Shown: positions 54,826 to 64,000, counted from the stretch's first letter. The stretch: DNA of 64,000 nucleotides from Lysobacterales bacterium (GCA_015655355.1 JAATFG010000106.1:39934-103933); one strand, 5' to 3'. The notes: generated by a model not told the origin, from the sequence alone. Program-made: numbers and translations.

Positions 54826-55932
54826 TCAATCCTGCAGCGCGGCGAACGGCACGCCGGCCAGCTCCGCGCCGTTCACCGCGGCGGCGATGGCCGCATCGGT
54901 CTCGACCATGTTGATCTGGCGTTCCAGGTACCAGTCGCGGTTGTAGTAGCTGTGCGCGTAGCGTTCGCCGCTGTCGCACATGATGGTGACGATGGAACCG
55001 ACGCGGCCTTCGTCGCGCATCTTCCGTGCCGCGGCGAGCACGCCGACGAAATTGGTGCCGGTGGAACCGCCGACGCGGCAGCCAAGCGATGCGCTGACCC
55101 AGCGCATCGCGGCCAGCGACAAATCGTCGGGGACTTTCACCATCGCGTCGATGCAGGTCGAGAGGAAGCTCGCTTCCACCTTTGGCCGGCCGATGCCTTC
55201 GATGCGCGAGCCCTGCGCATTGCGCAGCGCGCTGTCGCCGCAGCCTTGCAGGCAACCGTTGTAGTAGTCGAAGAACACCGAGATTTCCGGGTCGGCGCAC
55301 AGGATGCGGGTGGCGTGGCGGCGATAGCGCGCGTAGCGGCCGAGCGTGGCGCTGGTGCCGCCGGTGCCGGGGCTGCACACGATCCATTCGGGGATCGGGT
55401 GCGGTTCGCGTTCCATCTGCTTGTAGATCGATTCGGCGATGTTGTTGTTCGCGCGCCAGTCGGTCGCGCGTTCGGCGTAGGTGAACTGGTCCATGAAATG
55501 GCCGCCGGTCTGTCGCGCGAGCCGTTCCGATTCGCTGCCCAGCGCGCCGGCGTCATCGACCAGATGGCAGCGGCCACCGTAGAACTCGATCGCCGCGATC
55601 TTTTCCGCCGAGGTGCCGCGTGGAATCACCGCGATGAACGGCAATCCGAGCAGGCGCGCGAAATACGCTTCGCTCACCGCGGTCGAACCGCTCGACGCCT
55701 CGATCACCGGCGCGCCTTCGCGCAGCCAGCCGTTGGCCAGCGCATACAGGAACAGCGAACGCGCGAGGCGATGCTTGAGGCTGCCGGTGGGATGGCTCGA
55801 CTCGTCCTTCAGGTACACGTCGATGCCCGGATAGCCCGGCAACTGCAACGGAATCAGGTGCGTGTCGGCGGAGCGGTTGAAGTCCGCTTCGATCTTGGCG
55901 ATGGCCGTGGCCATCCAGTCGCGTCGGGTCAT
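54826..55932 (-). CDS. PLP-dependent cysteine synthase family protein (Cds1-like)
   Basis: A 368-residue fold-type II PLP enzyme. The Schiff-base lysine is in [14 protein letters not shown]; the phosphate-binding loop is in [16 protein letters not shown], unlike the GNTG of Cys[13 protein letters not shown] lines the cofactor. It has a CxxGC-type segment, [14 protein letters not shown]. This set is that of a branch that contains the actinobacterial cysteine desulfhydrase Cds1 rather than the main O-acetylserine sulfhydrylases. It may therefore break down cysteine to give hydrogen sulfide. The start could be 55932 or 55914. Confidence 0.75.
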   Translation of the reverse strand: MTRRDWMATAIAKIEADFNRSADTHLIPLQLPGYPGIDVYLKDESSHPTGSLKHRLARSLFLYALANGWLREGAPVIEASSGSTAVSEAYFARLLGLPFIAVIPRGTSAEKIAAIEFYGGRCHLVDDAGALGSESERLARQTGGHFMDQFTYAERATDWRANNNIAESIYKQMEREPHPIPEWIVCSPGTGGTSATLGRYARYRRHATRILCADPEISVFFDYYNGCLQGCGDSALRNAQGSRIEGIGRPKVEASFLSTCIDAMVKVPDDLSLAAMRWVSASLGCRVGGSTGTNFVGVLAAARKMRDEGRVGSIVTIMCDSGERYAHSYYNRDWYLERQINMVETDAAIAAAVNGAELAGVPFAALQD

Positions 55933-55990
55933 GGGGCGAAAACCGCGGAAAGTCCGGCGCATTTTCGCAGATCGCGCGGTTGAAAGGCGG

Positions 55991-56066
55991 TGGTGGGACG
56001 GCTGGGAATCGAACCCAGGACCAGCGGATTAAAAGTCCGATGCTCTACCGACTGAGCTACCGTCCC
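55991..56066 (-). tRNA. tRNA-Lys (anticodon UUU)
   Basis: A 76-base cloverleaf on the minus strand with the 3' CCA encoded (55993-55991). The acceptor GGGACGG pairs with CCGTCCC, D stem GCTC/GAGC, T arm CTGGG-TTCGATT-CCCAG. The anticodon loop CTTTTAA gives UUU. The first pair of the anticodon stem (T27/C43) is mismatched, the rest pair. It lies after queC, the usual Xanthomonadales location. Confidence 0.96.
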
Positions 56067-56159
56067 GAAAAAACACGGCGCGTTGCGCGCCGGACTGCGA
56101 ATTCTACCCGATGTTCGCGCCCATCCCAACTTTCCGCGTACGCGGGAAACGCGCGGGGT

Positions 56160-56855
56160 TCACGCGTACCGCGTCGGGTCGGCGACGCCGGCATCGTGGA
56201 AACCCTGCTCGCGCAGGCGGCAGGCGTCGCAATGGCCGCAGGCACGGCCTTCGCTGTCGGCGCTGTAGCAGCTCACGGTCTCGGCGAAATCCACGCCCAG
56301 GCGCAGGCCTTCGCGGACGATGTCGGACTTGCTCATGCGCATCAACGGCGCGCGCACGGACAGGTGCTGGCCTTCGACGCCGGCCTTGGTCGCGAGGTTG
56401 GCGAGCTTGCCGAAGGCGTCGATGAATTCCGGGCGGCAATCCGGATAGCCGGAGTAATCGACCGCGTTGACGCCGCAGAAGATGTCGTGCGCAGCGAGCA
56501 CTTCGGCCCAGCCGAGCGCGACGGACAGCATGATCGTGTTGCGTGCCGGCACGTAGGTGACCGGGATCGCGGCGGCGTTCGGGTCCTGGTCGGTATCGAC
56601 CGGCACGTCGATGTCGTCGGTCAGCGCGCTGCCGCCGATCGAACGCAAGTCGACGTTCACCGTCTTGTGCGCGGCGGCGCCGAGCGATTTGGCGACGCGC
56701 GCAGCGGCGGCCAGTTCGCTGGTGTGGCGCTGGCCGTAGCTGACGCTCAACGCGTAGGTCTCGAAACCCTGTTCGCGGGCGATGGCCAGCACCGTGGCCG
56801 AATCCATGCCGCCGGAAAGAAGGACGACGGCGCGCTTTGGGGGGGGATTACTCAT
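56160..56855 (-). CDS. queC: 7-cyano-7-deazaguanine synthase QueC
   Basis: A 231-residue enzyme of queuosine synthesis that converts carboxy-deazaguanine to preQ0. PP-loop [17 protein letters not shown] (residues about 9-25), [19 protein letters not shown], and zinc cysteines in SCYSADSEG and [15 protein letters not shown] lies before the ATG. Codons 4-6 include a run of eight C (56839-56846). It follows queE after a 58-base gap, and a tRNA-Lys gene follows. Confidence 0.96.
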   Translation of the reverse strand: MSNPPPKRAVVLLSGGMDSATVLAIAREQGFETYALSVSYGQRHTSELAAAARVAKSLGAAAHKTVNVDLRSIGGSALTDDIDVPVDTDQDPNAAAIPVTYVPARNTIMLSVALGWAEVLAAHDIFCGVNAVDYSGYPDCRPEFIDAFGKLANLATKAGVEGQHLSVRAPLMRMSKSDIVREGLRLGVDFAETVSCYSADSEGRACGHCDACRLREQGFHDAGVADPTRYA

Positions 56856-56913
56856 GGAAACACTCCAACCTTGGTCATGGATGCCCGCCGATACGGGCAT
56901 GCCGAACGTGTAC

Positions 56914-57621
56914 TTATCGCCCTGGCTCGTCGTCCCAGAGAATCTTGTGCAATTGCAACTGGAAACGCACCGGCAGGCGGTCTTCGACGATCCAGTCGGC
57001 CAGTGCGCGCGGATCGAGTTCGGACTTGCTCGGCGAGAACCACACCGTGCAGCGCTCGTGCAATTTCTTCTCGTGCACCAGTGCGCGCGCCCATTCGTAA
57101 TCGTCGCGACCGCACAGCACGAACTTGAGCTGGTCGTGCGGGTTCAACGCGTCGAGGTTTTCCCAGCGGTTGCGCGCCTCTTCCTTCGAGCCGGGCGTCT
57201 TGACGTCGACCACGCGCGAGACGCGCGCATCGACCTGCGACACGTCGAGCGCGCCGCTGGTTTCCAGCGACACCGCGTAGCCGGCATCGCACAGGCGCTG
57301 CAGCAGGCCGAGGCAACGCTTCTGCGCCAGCGGCTCGCCGCCGGTGACGCAGACGTGGCGCACGCCGTGCTTCGCCACTTCGGCGAGGATGTCGTCGATC
57401 TCCCACCACGTGCCGCCGTGGAAGGCGTAGGCGGTGTCGCAATACGCGCAGCGCAGCGGGCAGCCGGTCAGGCGCACGAACACGGTCGGCCAGCCGGCAT
57501 CCAGCGCTTCGCCTTGCAGCGACAGGAAGATTTCGGTGATTTTCAGCCGGTCGAGCGGGGATTGCTCGATCACGCTGGGAACAGCGAGGCTCGGCGCCGC
57601 GGCTTCGGGGGAGGAATTCAT
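56914..57621 (-). CDS. queE: 7-carboxy-7-deazaguanine synthase QueE
   Basis: A 235-residue radical SAM enzyme that makes carboxy-deazaguanine, the committed step to queuosine. The [4Fe-4S] motif is [14 protein letters not shown] (CxxxCxxC), preceded by [20 protein letters not shown], and GGEPLAQ is the SAM-binding element. It is located between cpoB and queC. Confidence 0.96.
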   Translation of the reverse strand: MNSSPEAAAPSLAVPSVIEQSPLDRLKITEIFLSLQGEALDAGWPTVFVRLTGCPLRCAYCDTAYAFHGGTWWEIDDILAEVAKHGVRHVCVTGGEPLAQKRCLGLLQRLCDAGYAVSLETSGALDVSQVDARVSRVVDVKTPGSKEEARNRWENLDALNPHDQLKFVLCGRDDYEWARALVHEKKLHERCTVWFSPSKSELDPRALADWIVEDRLPVRFQLQLHKILWDDEPGR

Positions 57622-57639
57622 CCTCCCTATTTTAAGGCC

Positions 57640-58452
57640 TCAGCCGCCGGCCTGCAGGGCGTGCAGGCGGTCGCCGGCGATGCGCGCCGGGTCGCTGCCC
57701 GGATAGCGCTGGATGACGCTGTCGAGCGTGGCCTGCGCCTGCACGGTCTGGCCCATGCCCTTCTGGCTCAGGCCGAGCTTGAGCAGGGCGCCGGCGGCCT
57801 TGTCGTGGCTCGGGTAGCGCTGCAGCAGCGCGGTGAACTGGTCGGCGGCCATCGGGTAGTTGCCGGTCGCGTAATAGCTTTCGCCGAGCCAGTACAGCGC
57901 GTTCGGCGCATAGGTGCCGTTCGGGTACTGGTCGAGGAAAGCCTGCAGCAGGCGCGCCGATTGCACGTAGTCGCCGGCCTTGAGCGCGGCGGTGGCGTTG
58001 TCGTAGGCCGACTTCTCGGCAGCGGTTTGCGCTACGTCGGCGGCGGCAGGCGTAGCGTCGGTCATCGTGGTCTTTTTCGCCGCGGGCTTGGCCGCCGGCT
58101 TCACCGGCGTGGCCGCGGGCGGCGCGACCGAATCCGGCGGCACGGCATCCGGCGGCGGGGTTTCGATGCGCTGCAGGCGGCTGTCGAGGTCGACGTACTG
58201 GTCGCGGCTGGCCTGCTTGAGCTGGGCCAGGTCGTGCTGCAACTGCTCGATCGTGCCGCGCTGGGCAACGACTTCCTGTTTCAGCACATTGACCTGGTTG
58301 AGCAGGTCGACGTTCTGGTTGTTGTTGGCGACCTGCTGTTCGAGCGAGGCGACGCGATCGGCCAGGCTCATCTTCTGCGCTTGCGCCGGCAGCACGGCGG
58401 CGGCGCCCAGCGCCAGCAGGAGCAACGACGGACGGAACAGGTGGCGGCGCAT
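57640..58452 (-). CDS. cpoB: Cell division coordinator CpoB (YbgF)
   Basis: A 270-residue periplasmic protein: signal peptide (residues 1-26), a coiled-coil trimerisation part (SLADRVASLEQQVANNN, LNQVNVLKQEVVAQRGTIEQL), a Pro/Ala linker and a C-terminal TPR domain (AYDNATAALKAGDYVQSARL, ALYWLGESYYATGNYPMA). It couples Tol-driven constriction to PBP1B; mrcB is in the same window. GGAGATCAC precedes the ATG. Confidence 0.93.
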   Translation of the reverse strand: MRRHLFRPSLLLLALGAAAVLPAQAQKMSLADRVASLEQQVANNNQNVDLLNQVNVLKQEVVAQRGTIEQLQHDLAQLKQASRDQYVDLDSRLQRIETPPPDAVPPDSVAPPAATPVKPAAKPAAKKTTMTDATPAAADVAQTAAEKSAYDNATAALKAGDYVQSARLLQAFLDQYPNGTYAPNALYWLGESYYATGNYPMAADQFTALLQRYPSHDKAAGALLKLGLSQKGMGQTVQAQATLDSVIQRYPGSDPARIAGDRLHALQAGG

Positions 58453-58556
58453 GCAGGTGATCTCCGGATAAAAGAAAAGCCCGCAGCAGGATAACCCGCT
58501 GCGAGCCGTTTTCGCGGCCATACGCCTGGCGCGCATGGCCACCGTCGTGACGCCGA

Positions 58557-59069
58557 TTACTTGGCGGTGTAGACGATTTCGACGCGGCGGTTGCGCGCCC
58601 AGCACTCTTCGTTCGACTCGGTGCAGACCGGGCGTTCTTCGCCGTAGGAAACGACGGTCAGCTGGGTCGACGAGGCGCCATTGGCCTGCAGCGCCGAGGA
58701 CACGGCGTTGCCGCGGCGTTCGCCGAGGGCCTGGTTGTAATCGCGGCTGCCGCGTTCGTCGGCGTTGCCTTCCAGAGTGACGCGGGCCGACGGACGATCC
58801 ACCAGATACTTGCCGTGGCAGCCGACGATGGCCTGGAATTCCGGCTTCAGGCTGTCCTGGTCCAGATCGAAGTAGACGACGCGCTGCTTCAGGCAGGCAT
58901 CGGTATCCAGATCTTCCGGCTTGTACTTGCCGTCATCGACCGGGGCCGGAGCCTGGGTCACCGGAGCCGGGGTCGGCGGCGGCGGGGTTTCCTTGACGGT
59001 CTTCTTGCAACCGGCAAGCACGGCAATGGAAAGCATGGACAACGCGAGAACGCGGGCAGTGGTGTTCAT
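58557..59069 (-). CDS. pal: Peptidoglycan-associated lipoprotein Pal
   Basis: A 170-residue outer-membrane lipoprotein. The lipobox is LAGC (Cys21), then a Pro-rich tether and an OmpA-like domain (YFDLDQDSLKPEFQ, LEGNADERGSRDYNQALGER, VSYGEERPVC). It has extra cysteines (VCTESNEECW) near the C-terminus. It binds peptidoglycan and TolB and anchors the outer membrane during division. Confidence 0.96.
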   Translation of the reverse strand: MNTTARVLALSMLSIAVLAGCKKTVKETPPPPTPAPVTQAPAPVDDGKYKPEDLDTDACLKQRVVYFDLDQDSLKPEFQAIVGCHGKYLVDRPSARVTLEGNADERGSRDYNQALGERRGNAVSSALQANGASSTQLTVVSYGEERPVCTESNEECWARNRRVEIVYTAK

Positions 59070-59211
59070 TGGAAATCCTCAGGTGGGATCAGTTCAGGGT
59101 TGGTAGAACGCGGACAATTCTAGCGCGGAAGCGGGCGCTGCGGCATCGTACTCCCATCGCCGAATTCCGGGGGAATTTCACCCATTCAGCAAACGACTTG
59201 GATGCCTCCGG

Positions 59212-60543
59212 TCAGGGTGCCGCGTGCGGGCCGCGGTACGGCCCCCACACCGGCTCGCGCACGTCGCCGTTGGACAGCACCAGGCGCTGGCGCACGCGTG
59301 CATCGGCCGAAACCGCATACAACACGCCACGGCCGCCATCGCGCGCGGCGTACAGGACCATGCTCGCGTTCGGCGCCAGCGACGGCGATTCGTCGAGGTT
59401 GCCCGGCGAGAGCATGCTCCAGCGCGGACTGCCGAAGCTGCTGTCCATCAGCGCGATGCGGTAGACGTTGCCCTCGCCCTGGGCGACGACCATCTTCTTC
59501 TCGTCCCAGGACACGTCGGCCGAAGCGTTGTAGCTGCCGTCCCAGGTGACGCGGGTCTGTCCGCTGCCGTCGGCCGCGGACATCTTGTAGATCTGCGGCC
59601 TGCCGCCGCGATCGGAGGTGAAGTAGACGGTCTTGTCGTCCGGCGACCAGGTCGGCTCGGTGTCGATGCCGAACTGGGTGGTCAATTGGGTGAGCGCCTT
59701 GCTGCCCAGGTCCATCACGTAGATGTCGGGATTGCCGCCCTTGGACAGGGTCAGCGCGAGCTTGCGCCCGTCGTGCGAGAACGCCGGCGAGCCGTTGATG
59801 CCACGGAACGCGGCGACCAGCTGGCGCGCACCGCTGGCGATGTCCTGGATGAAAATCGCCGAATTGCCGCGCTCGAAGCTGACGTAGGCAAGCTTGCGCC
59901 CGTCCGGCGACCACGACGGCGACAGCAGCGGTTCGGACGAACGCACCACGGTCTGCGGGTTCCAGCCATCCGAATCGGCGACCATCAGCGCGTAGCGCGC
60001 ACTGCTGCCGAAGCCGGTCTGGGTGATGTAGGCGATGCGGGTCCAGAACGCGCCGCGCACGCCGAGGATCTTCTCGTACACGGCATCGGCCATCTGGTGG
60101 GCGACGTCGCGCATCGCGCCGGGCTTGGCGGTCATCGCCAGGCCGAGCAGGCGTTCCTGGCGGGCCACGTCGAACAGTTCGTACTCCACCCGGTAATCGC
60201 CGCCGCTCGCGTCGAGCACGCGGCCGACGAGGATGTAGTCCTGGCGCAGGGTCTTCCACGTGGGGTAGTTGATCTCGCTGCCGCGGGTCGGCTTTTCGAC
60301 CAGCGCGCTGTCCGGCAGGGTGCGGAACGCACCGGAGCGTTCGAGGTCGGCGCGCACCACCGCCGCGACCTCGGTATCCGGCAGCGCGCCCGTGCCCTGA
60401 TAGGGCATCGGCACCACGGTGATGGGCAGGGCTTCGGCGTTGCCGCCGACGATGTCGATGCTCAGCCCTTGTTGCTGGGCGAAGGCGGACAGCGGCAACA
60501 ACAGCAAGGCGAAGCAAGTGGCAAGCCAGCGCGGATTCTTCAT
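59212..60543 (-). CDS. tolB: Tol-Pal system protein TolB
   Basis: A 443-residue periplasmic protein. A signal peptide (residues 1-24) is followed by an N-terminal D1 domain (LPITVVPMPYQGTGALPDTE) and a six-bladed propeller with repeated SPDGRKLAYVSFERGNSAIF, HDGRKLALTLSKGGNPDIYV and SPDDKTVYFTSDRGGRPQIY units. It links TolA and Pal. Start at ATG 60543. Confidence 0.96.
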   Translation of the reverse strand: MKNPRWLATCFALLLLPLSAFAQQQGLSIDIVGGNAEALPITVVPMPYQGTGALPDTEVAAVVRADLERSGAFRTLPDSALVEKPTRGSEINYPTWKTLRQDYILVGRVLDASGGDYRVEYELFDVARQERLLGLAMTAKPGAMRDVAHQMADAVYEKILGVRGAFWTRIAYITQTGFGSSARYALMVADSDGWNPQTVVRSSEPLLSPSWSPDGRKLAYVSFERGNSAIFIQDIASGARQLVAAFRGINGSPAFSHDGRKLALTLSKGGNPDIYVMDLGSKALTQLTTQFGIDTEPTWSPDDKTVYFTSDRGGRPQIYKMSAADGSGQTRVTWDGSYNASADVSWDEKKMVVAQGEGNVYRIALMDSSFGSPRWSMLSPGNLDESPSLAPNASMVLYAARDGGRGVLYAVSADARVRQRLVLSNGDVREPVWGPYRGPHAAP

Positions 60544-60625
60544 GGGCGATTCGTCTTCGGCACGAATGAACGGGGGAAAGGAATAGCAGTCGCAGGATGA
60601 ATTCTGCATCAACCGCAGGCCGCGA

Positions 60626-61675
60626 TCAGCGGTTCTGCGCCTGGAAATTGAAAGTGATGCTGCGCGCGAACACGCTCTCGAAGCCATGGTACGGCAACGG
60701 CCGCGCCTTGAGCACCGCACGCTTGACCGACTCCTGCCCTTCCGCGCTCATCGCGCAATTGCCGGTGTCGACCTGCACGTCCATCACCTCGCCGCCGGGC
60801 AACTGCCGGATCACGAGGCTGCATTTGGTGCCGACCGCCACCGTGTCCGGGCGCACCCACTGGCGCAGCACCGCGGCCTGGATCGCCGCGGCGTACTTCG
60901 CGCGCAGGCCGTCGTCGTTGCCGTTGCTGCCGGCCGGCGACGAATCCTGCGCACCGGATTGCGCGGCATTGGCCGCAACAGCCACGCGCTTCTGCGCGTC
61001 GGCGATCTGCTGCTGTTTCTGCTGCGCCAGCGCGACCTGCTTTTCCAGCGCCTCGCGCTGCTTGCGGATTTCGTCGAGCTTCTTCTGCTTGTCCGCGTCG
61101 GCGGCGGCTTGCGCCTGCTGCTTCTGCTGGTCTTGCAGTTGTTGCTGGGCGAGGCGCTGCTTCTGCTGCGCCTCGTCCTGCTTCCTGATCTGCTCGGTCA
61201 GGTCGATCTGTTCCTGCCTGTGCTTAGCTTCCTGCTCCTGCTGCGCCTTTTCCTGCGAGATGGCGAGCTTGCTGGCTTCGTCCTGTTCCTTCGTGTCGGG
61301 ATCGGGCACGCGTTCCTGCGCCACTTTCTGTTGCGGCGCCTGCGCGGTCTGCGGATTCGGCTCGGGCAGCGGTTGCGGCGGCGGCGCCGTGTCCTGCGCG
61401 GGTTCGTCGATCGGCTTCGGTCGCGGCACCGGCGGCGCATTGCGCAACGTCTTTTCCGCGGCGCGAATGTCGGCCGCGCTCATCACCAGCGAGGCTTCGA
61501 CCGTCTGCGCGCCGGCGGCCGCGGCGCTGGAATCGGTGTTCCACTTCAGCCACGACGACAACACGATCAGCGCGATCAGGCCGAGGTGCACGCCGAGCGC
61601 GAGCATCACCGCGACGCCGGGCCGGTCGCGCGGATCGCGTTCGTCGTGGCCGTGGTGGAAAGCCTGCGCGCTCAT
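60626..61675 (-). CDS. tolA: Cell envelope integrity protein TolA
   Basis: A 349-residue protein with one membrane helix (AVMLALGVHLGLIALIVLSS, about residues 23-42), a Pro-rich part, a long Gln/Lys/Ala-rich helical domain II (repeated QEQEAKHRQEQIDL, QKQRLAQQQLQDQQKQQ types) and a TonB-like C-terminal domain. It spans the periplasm between TolQR and TolB/Pal. The ATG at 61675 (MSAQAFHHGH) has AAGGCG close to it; a start at 61711 is possible. Confidence 0.93.
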   Translation of the reverse strand: MSAQAFHHGHDERDPRDRPGVAVMLALGVHLGLIALIVLSSWLKWNTDSSAAAAGAQTVEASLVMSAADIRAAEKTLRNAPPVPRPKPIDEPAQDTAPPPQPLPEPNPQTAQAPQQKVAQERVPDPDTKEQDEASKLAISQEKAQQEQEAKHRQEQIDLTEQIRKQDEAQQKQRLAQQQLQDQQKQQAQAAADADKQKKLDEIRKQREALEKQVALAQQKQQQIADAQKRVAVAANAAQSGAQDSSPAGSNGNDDGLRAKYAAAIQAAVLRQWVRPDTVAVGTKCSLVIRQLPGGEVMDVQVDTGNCAMSAEGQESVKRAVLKARPLPYHGFESVFARSITFNFQAQNR

Positions 61676-61697
61676 CTCGCCTTGGTCGCCGGTTGCA

Positions 61698-62135
61698 TCA
61701 CTTGGCCGCATTGCCCGGCTGCGACATCAGCCCGACCTTGGGCACGCCGGCCTGCTGCAGCAACACCATCGCCGACAGCACGCGCTGGTAATCGGCATCG
61801 CCGGGCGCGGCGACGAACACCGGCACGTCCCTGTTCTGGGAGACGAACACGGCGACCTTGGCCTTCAACGCATCCGGCGACAGTTGTTCGCGGTCGGAAT
61901 CCTGCAACTTGAGGAAATAGCGGCCGTCGTTGTCGATCTGGACGATGATCGGGTCGACCTTGCTGTCGACCGACTTGGCATTGGTCTTGGGCAAATCGAC
62001 ATCGACCGCAAGCGTGAGCATGGGAGCTGTGACCATGAAGATCACCAGCAACACCAGCATCACGTCGATGTACGGCACGACGTTGATCTCGGATTTGAGC
62101 TTGCGCTTCTTGCGCGGAATGATGGCGCCGGCCAT
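61698..62135 (-). CDS. tolR: Protein TolR
   Basis: A 145-residue ExbD/TolR protein: cytoplasmic basic start (PRKKRKLKSEINVVPYIDV), one membrane helix with the proton-path Asp (YIDVMLVLLVIFMVTAPML) and a periplasmic domain. It works with TolQ as the proton-driven motor. Confidence 0.96.
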   Translation of the reverse strand: MAGAIIPRKKRKLKSEINVVPYIDVMLVLLVIFMVTAPMLTLAVDVDLPKTNAKSVDSKVDPIIVQIDNDGRYFLKLQDSDREQLSPDALKAKVAVFVSQNRDVPVFVAAPGDADYQRVLSAMVLLQQAGVPKVGLMSQPGNAAK

Positions 62136-62147
62136 GACCGAATCTCC

Positions 62148-62927
62148 TTAGTCCGCCGTGCCCTGGCGCTGCAGGATCGAGCTGAATTCCTCGGCGAAAC
62201 TCTCGAACCGCGTCGCCAGGCGCTCCACGCGCGAGGTGAAGCGGTTGAACGCCCACACCGCCGGGATCGCCACGAACAGGCCGATCGCGGTGGCGAACAG
62301 CGCTTCGGAAATGCCCGGCGCGACCGCGGCGATGCCGGCCTGCTGGCCGCTGTGGAGCATGTCGTGCATCGTCACCATGATCCCGAACACGGTGCCGACC
62401 AGGCCCACGTAAGGCGCGGTCGAGCCGATGTTGGCGAGCAGTTCGAGGTTGCGTTCGAGCAGCTCCACTTCGCGGGTGCCGGCGACGCGCATCGCGCGCT
62501 GCGCGCCCTCGAGCAGCGCGCGCGAATCCACGCCGCGCTTCTCGCGCAGGCGGATGTATTCGCGGTAGCCGGCCTCGAACACCGCCTCCAGGCCGCTGAC
62601 CTTGCGGTTGCGATCGGCCGCGGCGGCGTAGAGCTTGTTCAATTCGGCGCCGGACCAGAAGCGGTTCTCGAACTCGTCGGCATCGCCGGTGGCGCGCTTG
62701 AACACGCCGTGCTTGCGGAAAATGATGACCCAGCTGACCAGCGAGCCGAGCAGCAGCAGGCTGACGATCAGCTTCACCGGCAGGCTGGCGTTGAGCAGCA
62801 TGTCCACGTAGTTGATGCTGGTGTGCGCCGTCGCCGCGCCGGCCTGGGTCGCGGCGGCCTGCGCGTCTTCCGGCAAGGCCTGGGTCACGGTGGCCAGCAC
62901 GTTCGCCAAAAGCGGGATCGTCATCAT
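62148..62927 (-). CDS. tolQ: Protein TolQ
   Basis: A 259-residue MotA/TolQ/ExbB channel protein with three membrane helices: LPVKLIVSLLLLGSLVSWVI near residue 50, and a pair after LLANIGSTAPYVGLVGTVFG including ALFATAIGLFVAIPAVW. It forms the proton channel with TolR. It begins the tolQRAB-pal-cpoB block after ybgC, with a 85-base gap. Start could be 62927 or 62924. Confidence 0.96.
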   Translation of the reverse strand: MMTIPLLANVLATVTQALPEDAQAAATQAGAATAHTSINYVDMLLNASLPVKLIVSLLLLGSLVSWVIIFRKHGVFKRATGDADEFENRFWSGAELNKLYAAAADRNRKVSGLEAVFEAGYREYIRLREKRGVDSRALLEGAQRAMRVAGTREVELLERNLELLANIGSTAPYVGLVGTVFGIMVTMHDMLHSGQQAGIAAVAPGISEALFATAIGLFVAIPAVWAFNRFTSRVERLATRFESFAEEFSSILQRQGTAD

Positions 62928-63012
62928 CGGGTTCGTCTCGGTCTCGGAATTCTTGCGTGGGGTTCTTGCTTCGACAGCGTGTTGCGACTACATGTTTTCT
63001 TCAATGGCTCGC

Positions 63013-63420
63013 TCAGTCCGGCTGGACCCGCGCCTGCAATTGCGACAGCAGCGGCTCCGGGATCGCGGTCGGGGCAAAGGTGGAGGCCTTCACCGCCGCG
63101 CAGCGCACCGTCGCGCCGACCAGCACCACGCCAGCACGCACCACCGCCTGGGCGAAACCGAAGCTGGCCTTGCGGCATTCGCTCAGGCGCACCTGCACGT
63201 CGAGCAAATCATCCAGCCTGGCCGGCTTGCGGTAGTCGATCTGCATGTCGCGCACCACGAACACCACGTCGTGCTCGGCTTTCAGCTTCTCCTGCTGCAG
63301 GCCGAGCGCACGCAGCCACTCGGTGCGCGCGCGCTCCATGAAGGCGAGGTACTGCGCGTGGTAGACCACGCCGCCAGCGTCGGTATCTTCCCAGTAAACC
63401 CGTGTCGGCAGACTGAACAC
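63013..63420 (-). CDS. ybgC: Acyl-CoA thioesterase YbgC
   Basis: A 135-residue hot-dog thioesterase of the Tol-Pal type, beginning FSLPTRVYWEDTDAGGVVYH with the active-site Asp (DTDAGGVVYH) and FMERARTEWLRALGL. I start it at GTG 63420, eight bases after AGGAG; a second GTG at 63429 overlaps the ruvB stop. It hydrolyses short acyl-CoAs and acyl-ACP and works with phospholipid synthesis enzymes. Confidence 0.93.
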   Translation of the reverse strand: MFSLPTRVYWEDTDAGGVVYHAQYLAFMERARTEWLRALGLQQEKLKAEHDVVFVVRDMQIDYRKPARLDDLLDVQVRLSECRKASFGFAQAVVRAGVVLVGATVRCAAVKASTFAPTAIPEPLLSQLQARVQPD

Positions 63421-63425
63421 TCGTC

Positions 63426-64000
63426 TCACTCCTGCGAATTTTCCGCGGCGCCGAACAACTCCACCACCTGATCGAGCCGCGTCTTCGGTTTCAGGCCGAG
63501 GTGCAGATACGCCTTCGGCGTGGCCATGCGCCCGCGCGCGGTGCGCACCAGGAAACCCTGCTGGATCAGGTACGGCTCGATCACGTCTTCCAGCGTGCCG
63601 CGCTCCTCGCTCAGCGATGCAGCCAGCGATTCCACCCCGACCGGGCCGCCGTCGAAGTTGTCGACGATGGTGCGCAGCAGGCGCCGGTCGAGTTCGTCGA
63701 AGCCTTCCGGATCGACCTTGAGCATCGCCATCGCCGCCTGCGCCACGGCCGTGTCGATGCGGCCGCCGGCTTTCACCTGCGCGTAATCGCGCACCCGGCG
63801 CAGCAACCGGTTCGCGATGCGCGGGGTGCCCCGGCACCGACCGGCGATCTCGGCCAGCGCCTCGCGGTCGATCGTGACCTCGAGGAGTCGCGCAGCACGC
63901 TCGAGCACGAGCTGCAACTCGGCCTCGTCGTAGAACTCCAGATGCGCGGTGAACCCGAACCGGTCGCGCAGCGGGTTGGGCAGCAGCCCGGAACGAGTCG
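63426..64000 (-). CDS. ruvB: Holliday junction helicase RuvB (C-terminal part, cut by the window)
   Basis: The 3' part, about 190 codons, runs off the right edge. It has the sensor and lid parts ([20 protein letters not shown]), [19 protein letters not shown] and a winged helix ([54 protein letters not shown]). RuvB drives branch migration with RuvA. It is translationally close to ybgC (stop 63426, start 63420). Confidence 0.97.
   Translation of the reverse strand, partial: TRSGLLPNPLRDRFGFTAHLEFYDEAELQLVLERAARLLEVTIDREALAEIAGRCRGTPRIANRLLRRVRDYAQVKAGGRIDTAVAQAAMAMLKVDPEGFDELDRRLLRTIVDNFDGGPVGVESLAASLSEERGTLEDVIEPYLIQQGFLVRTARGRMATPKAYLHLGLKPKTRLDQVVELFGAAENSQE

Noticed and set aside
55991..56066. 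tRNA-Lys 3' end as an integration (att) site
   Set aside because: No repeat of the tRNA 3' end and no integrase lie nearby; core genes are on both sides.

Overview
The window is a GC-rich chromosomal segment of a gammaproteobacterium. It is most likely a member of the Xanthomonadales (Lysobacterales): the twitching cluster has the order pilG-pilI-pilJ-chpA-chpB-chpC with no pilH or pilK, as known from Xylella and Xanthomonas, and it is divergent from gshB-tonB. Other conserved blocks are ruvB-ybgC-tolQRAB-pal-cpoB-queE-queC-tRNA-Lys and yoaA-tsaB. An alpha-amino-acid ester hydrolase collinear with the Xanthomonas citri enzyme agrees with this. No stretch longer than about 300 bases lacks a gene; the longest gaps (about 150-210 bases) are promoter regions, repeats or a gene remnant. 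I saw no CRISPR array, rRNA operon, prophage or insertion sequence.

Layout. 1-5000 is accessory: a histidine kinase, a two-gene unit with an orphan toxin-binding (DUF2384-like) domain, an AraC regulator, a decayed copy of that domain, and a divergent marR / TetX-like flavin monooxygenase pair with two matching operators. 5000-11130 mixes housekeeping (ssb, polyprenyl diphosphate synthase) with small enzymes (dienelactone hydrolase, SnoaL-like protein, aldo-keto reductase with a divergent AraC regulator). 11200-14140 holds the overlapping nudE-cysQ-mazG nucleotide-sanitation operon, divergent from rsmE. 14175-25143 is the Pil-Chp chemosensory operon controlling type IV pili, read on the minus strand from a recognisable promoter. 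25200-28820 has gshB, tonB and a less GC-rich AraC/DoxX pair.

29000-38030 contains the ester hydrolase, the yoaA-tsaB-esterase operon, a HigB/HigA-like toxin-antitoxin pair and PBP1B. 38110-43560 is a minus-strand run: glycosyltransferase, NAD-epimerase-like protein, membrane-anchored repeat protein and a synthetase-only RelA. A ClC-type transporter is divergent from relA. 45580-55930 has hrpA, dps, recQ, a small secreted protein, oligopeptidase A and a cysteine-synthase-like enzyme. The right end, all minus strand, is tRNA-Lys, queC/queE, the Tol-Pal envelope operon, ybgC and the 3' part of ruvB, which runs off the window.

The most unusual points are: a ChpB whose methylesterase domain has lost its catalytic serine, in a cluster without the PilK methyltransferase; an array of short DFxxLxF motifs shared by the linkers of ChpB and ChpA; a perfect 24-bp palindromic repeat read in frame inside tsaB; and the decayed antitoxin-domain copy whose junction supplies the stop codon of marR. 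Genes on this high-GC DNA have very long stop-free antisense frames, which I did not annotate.
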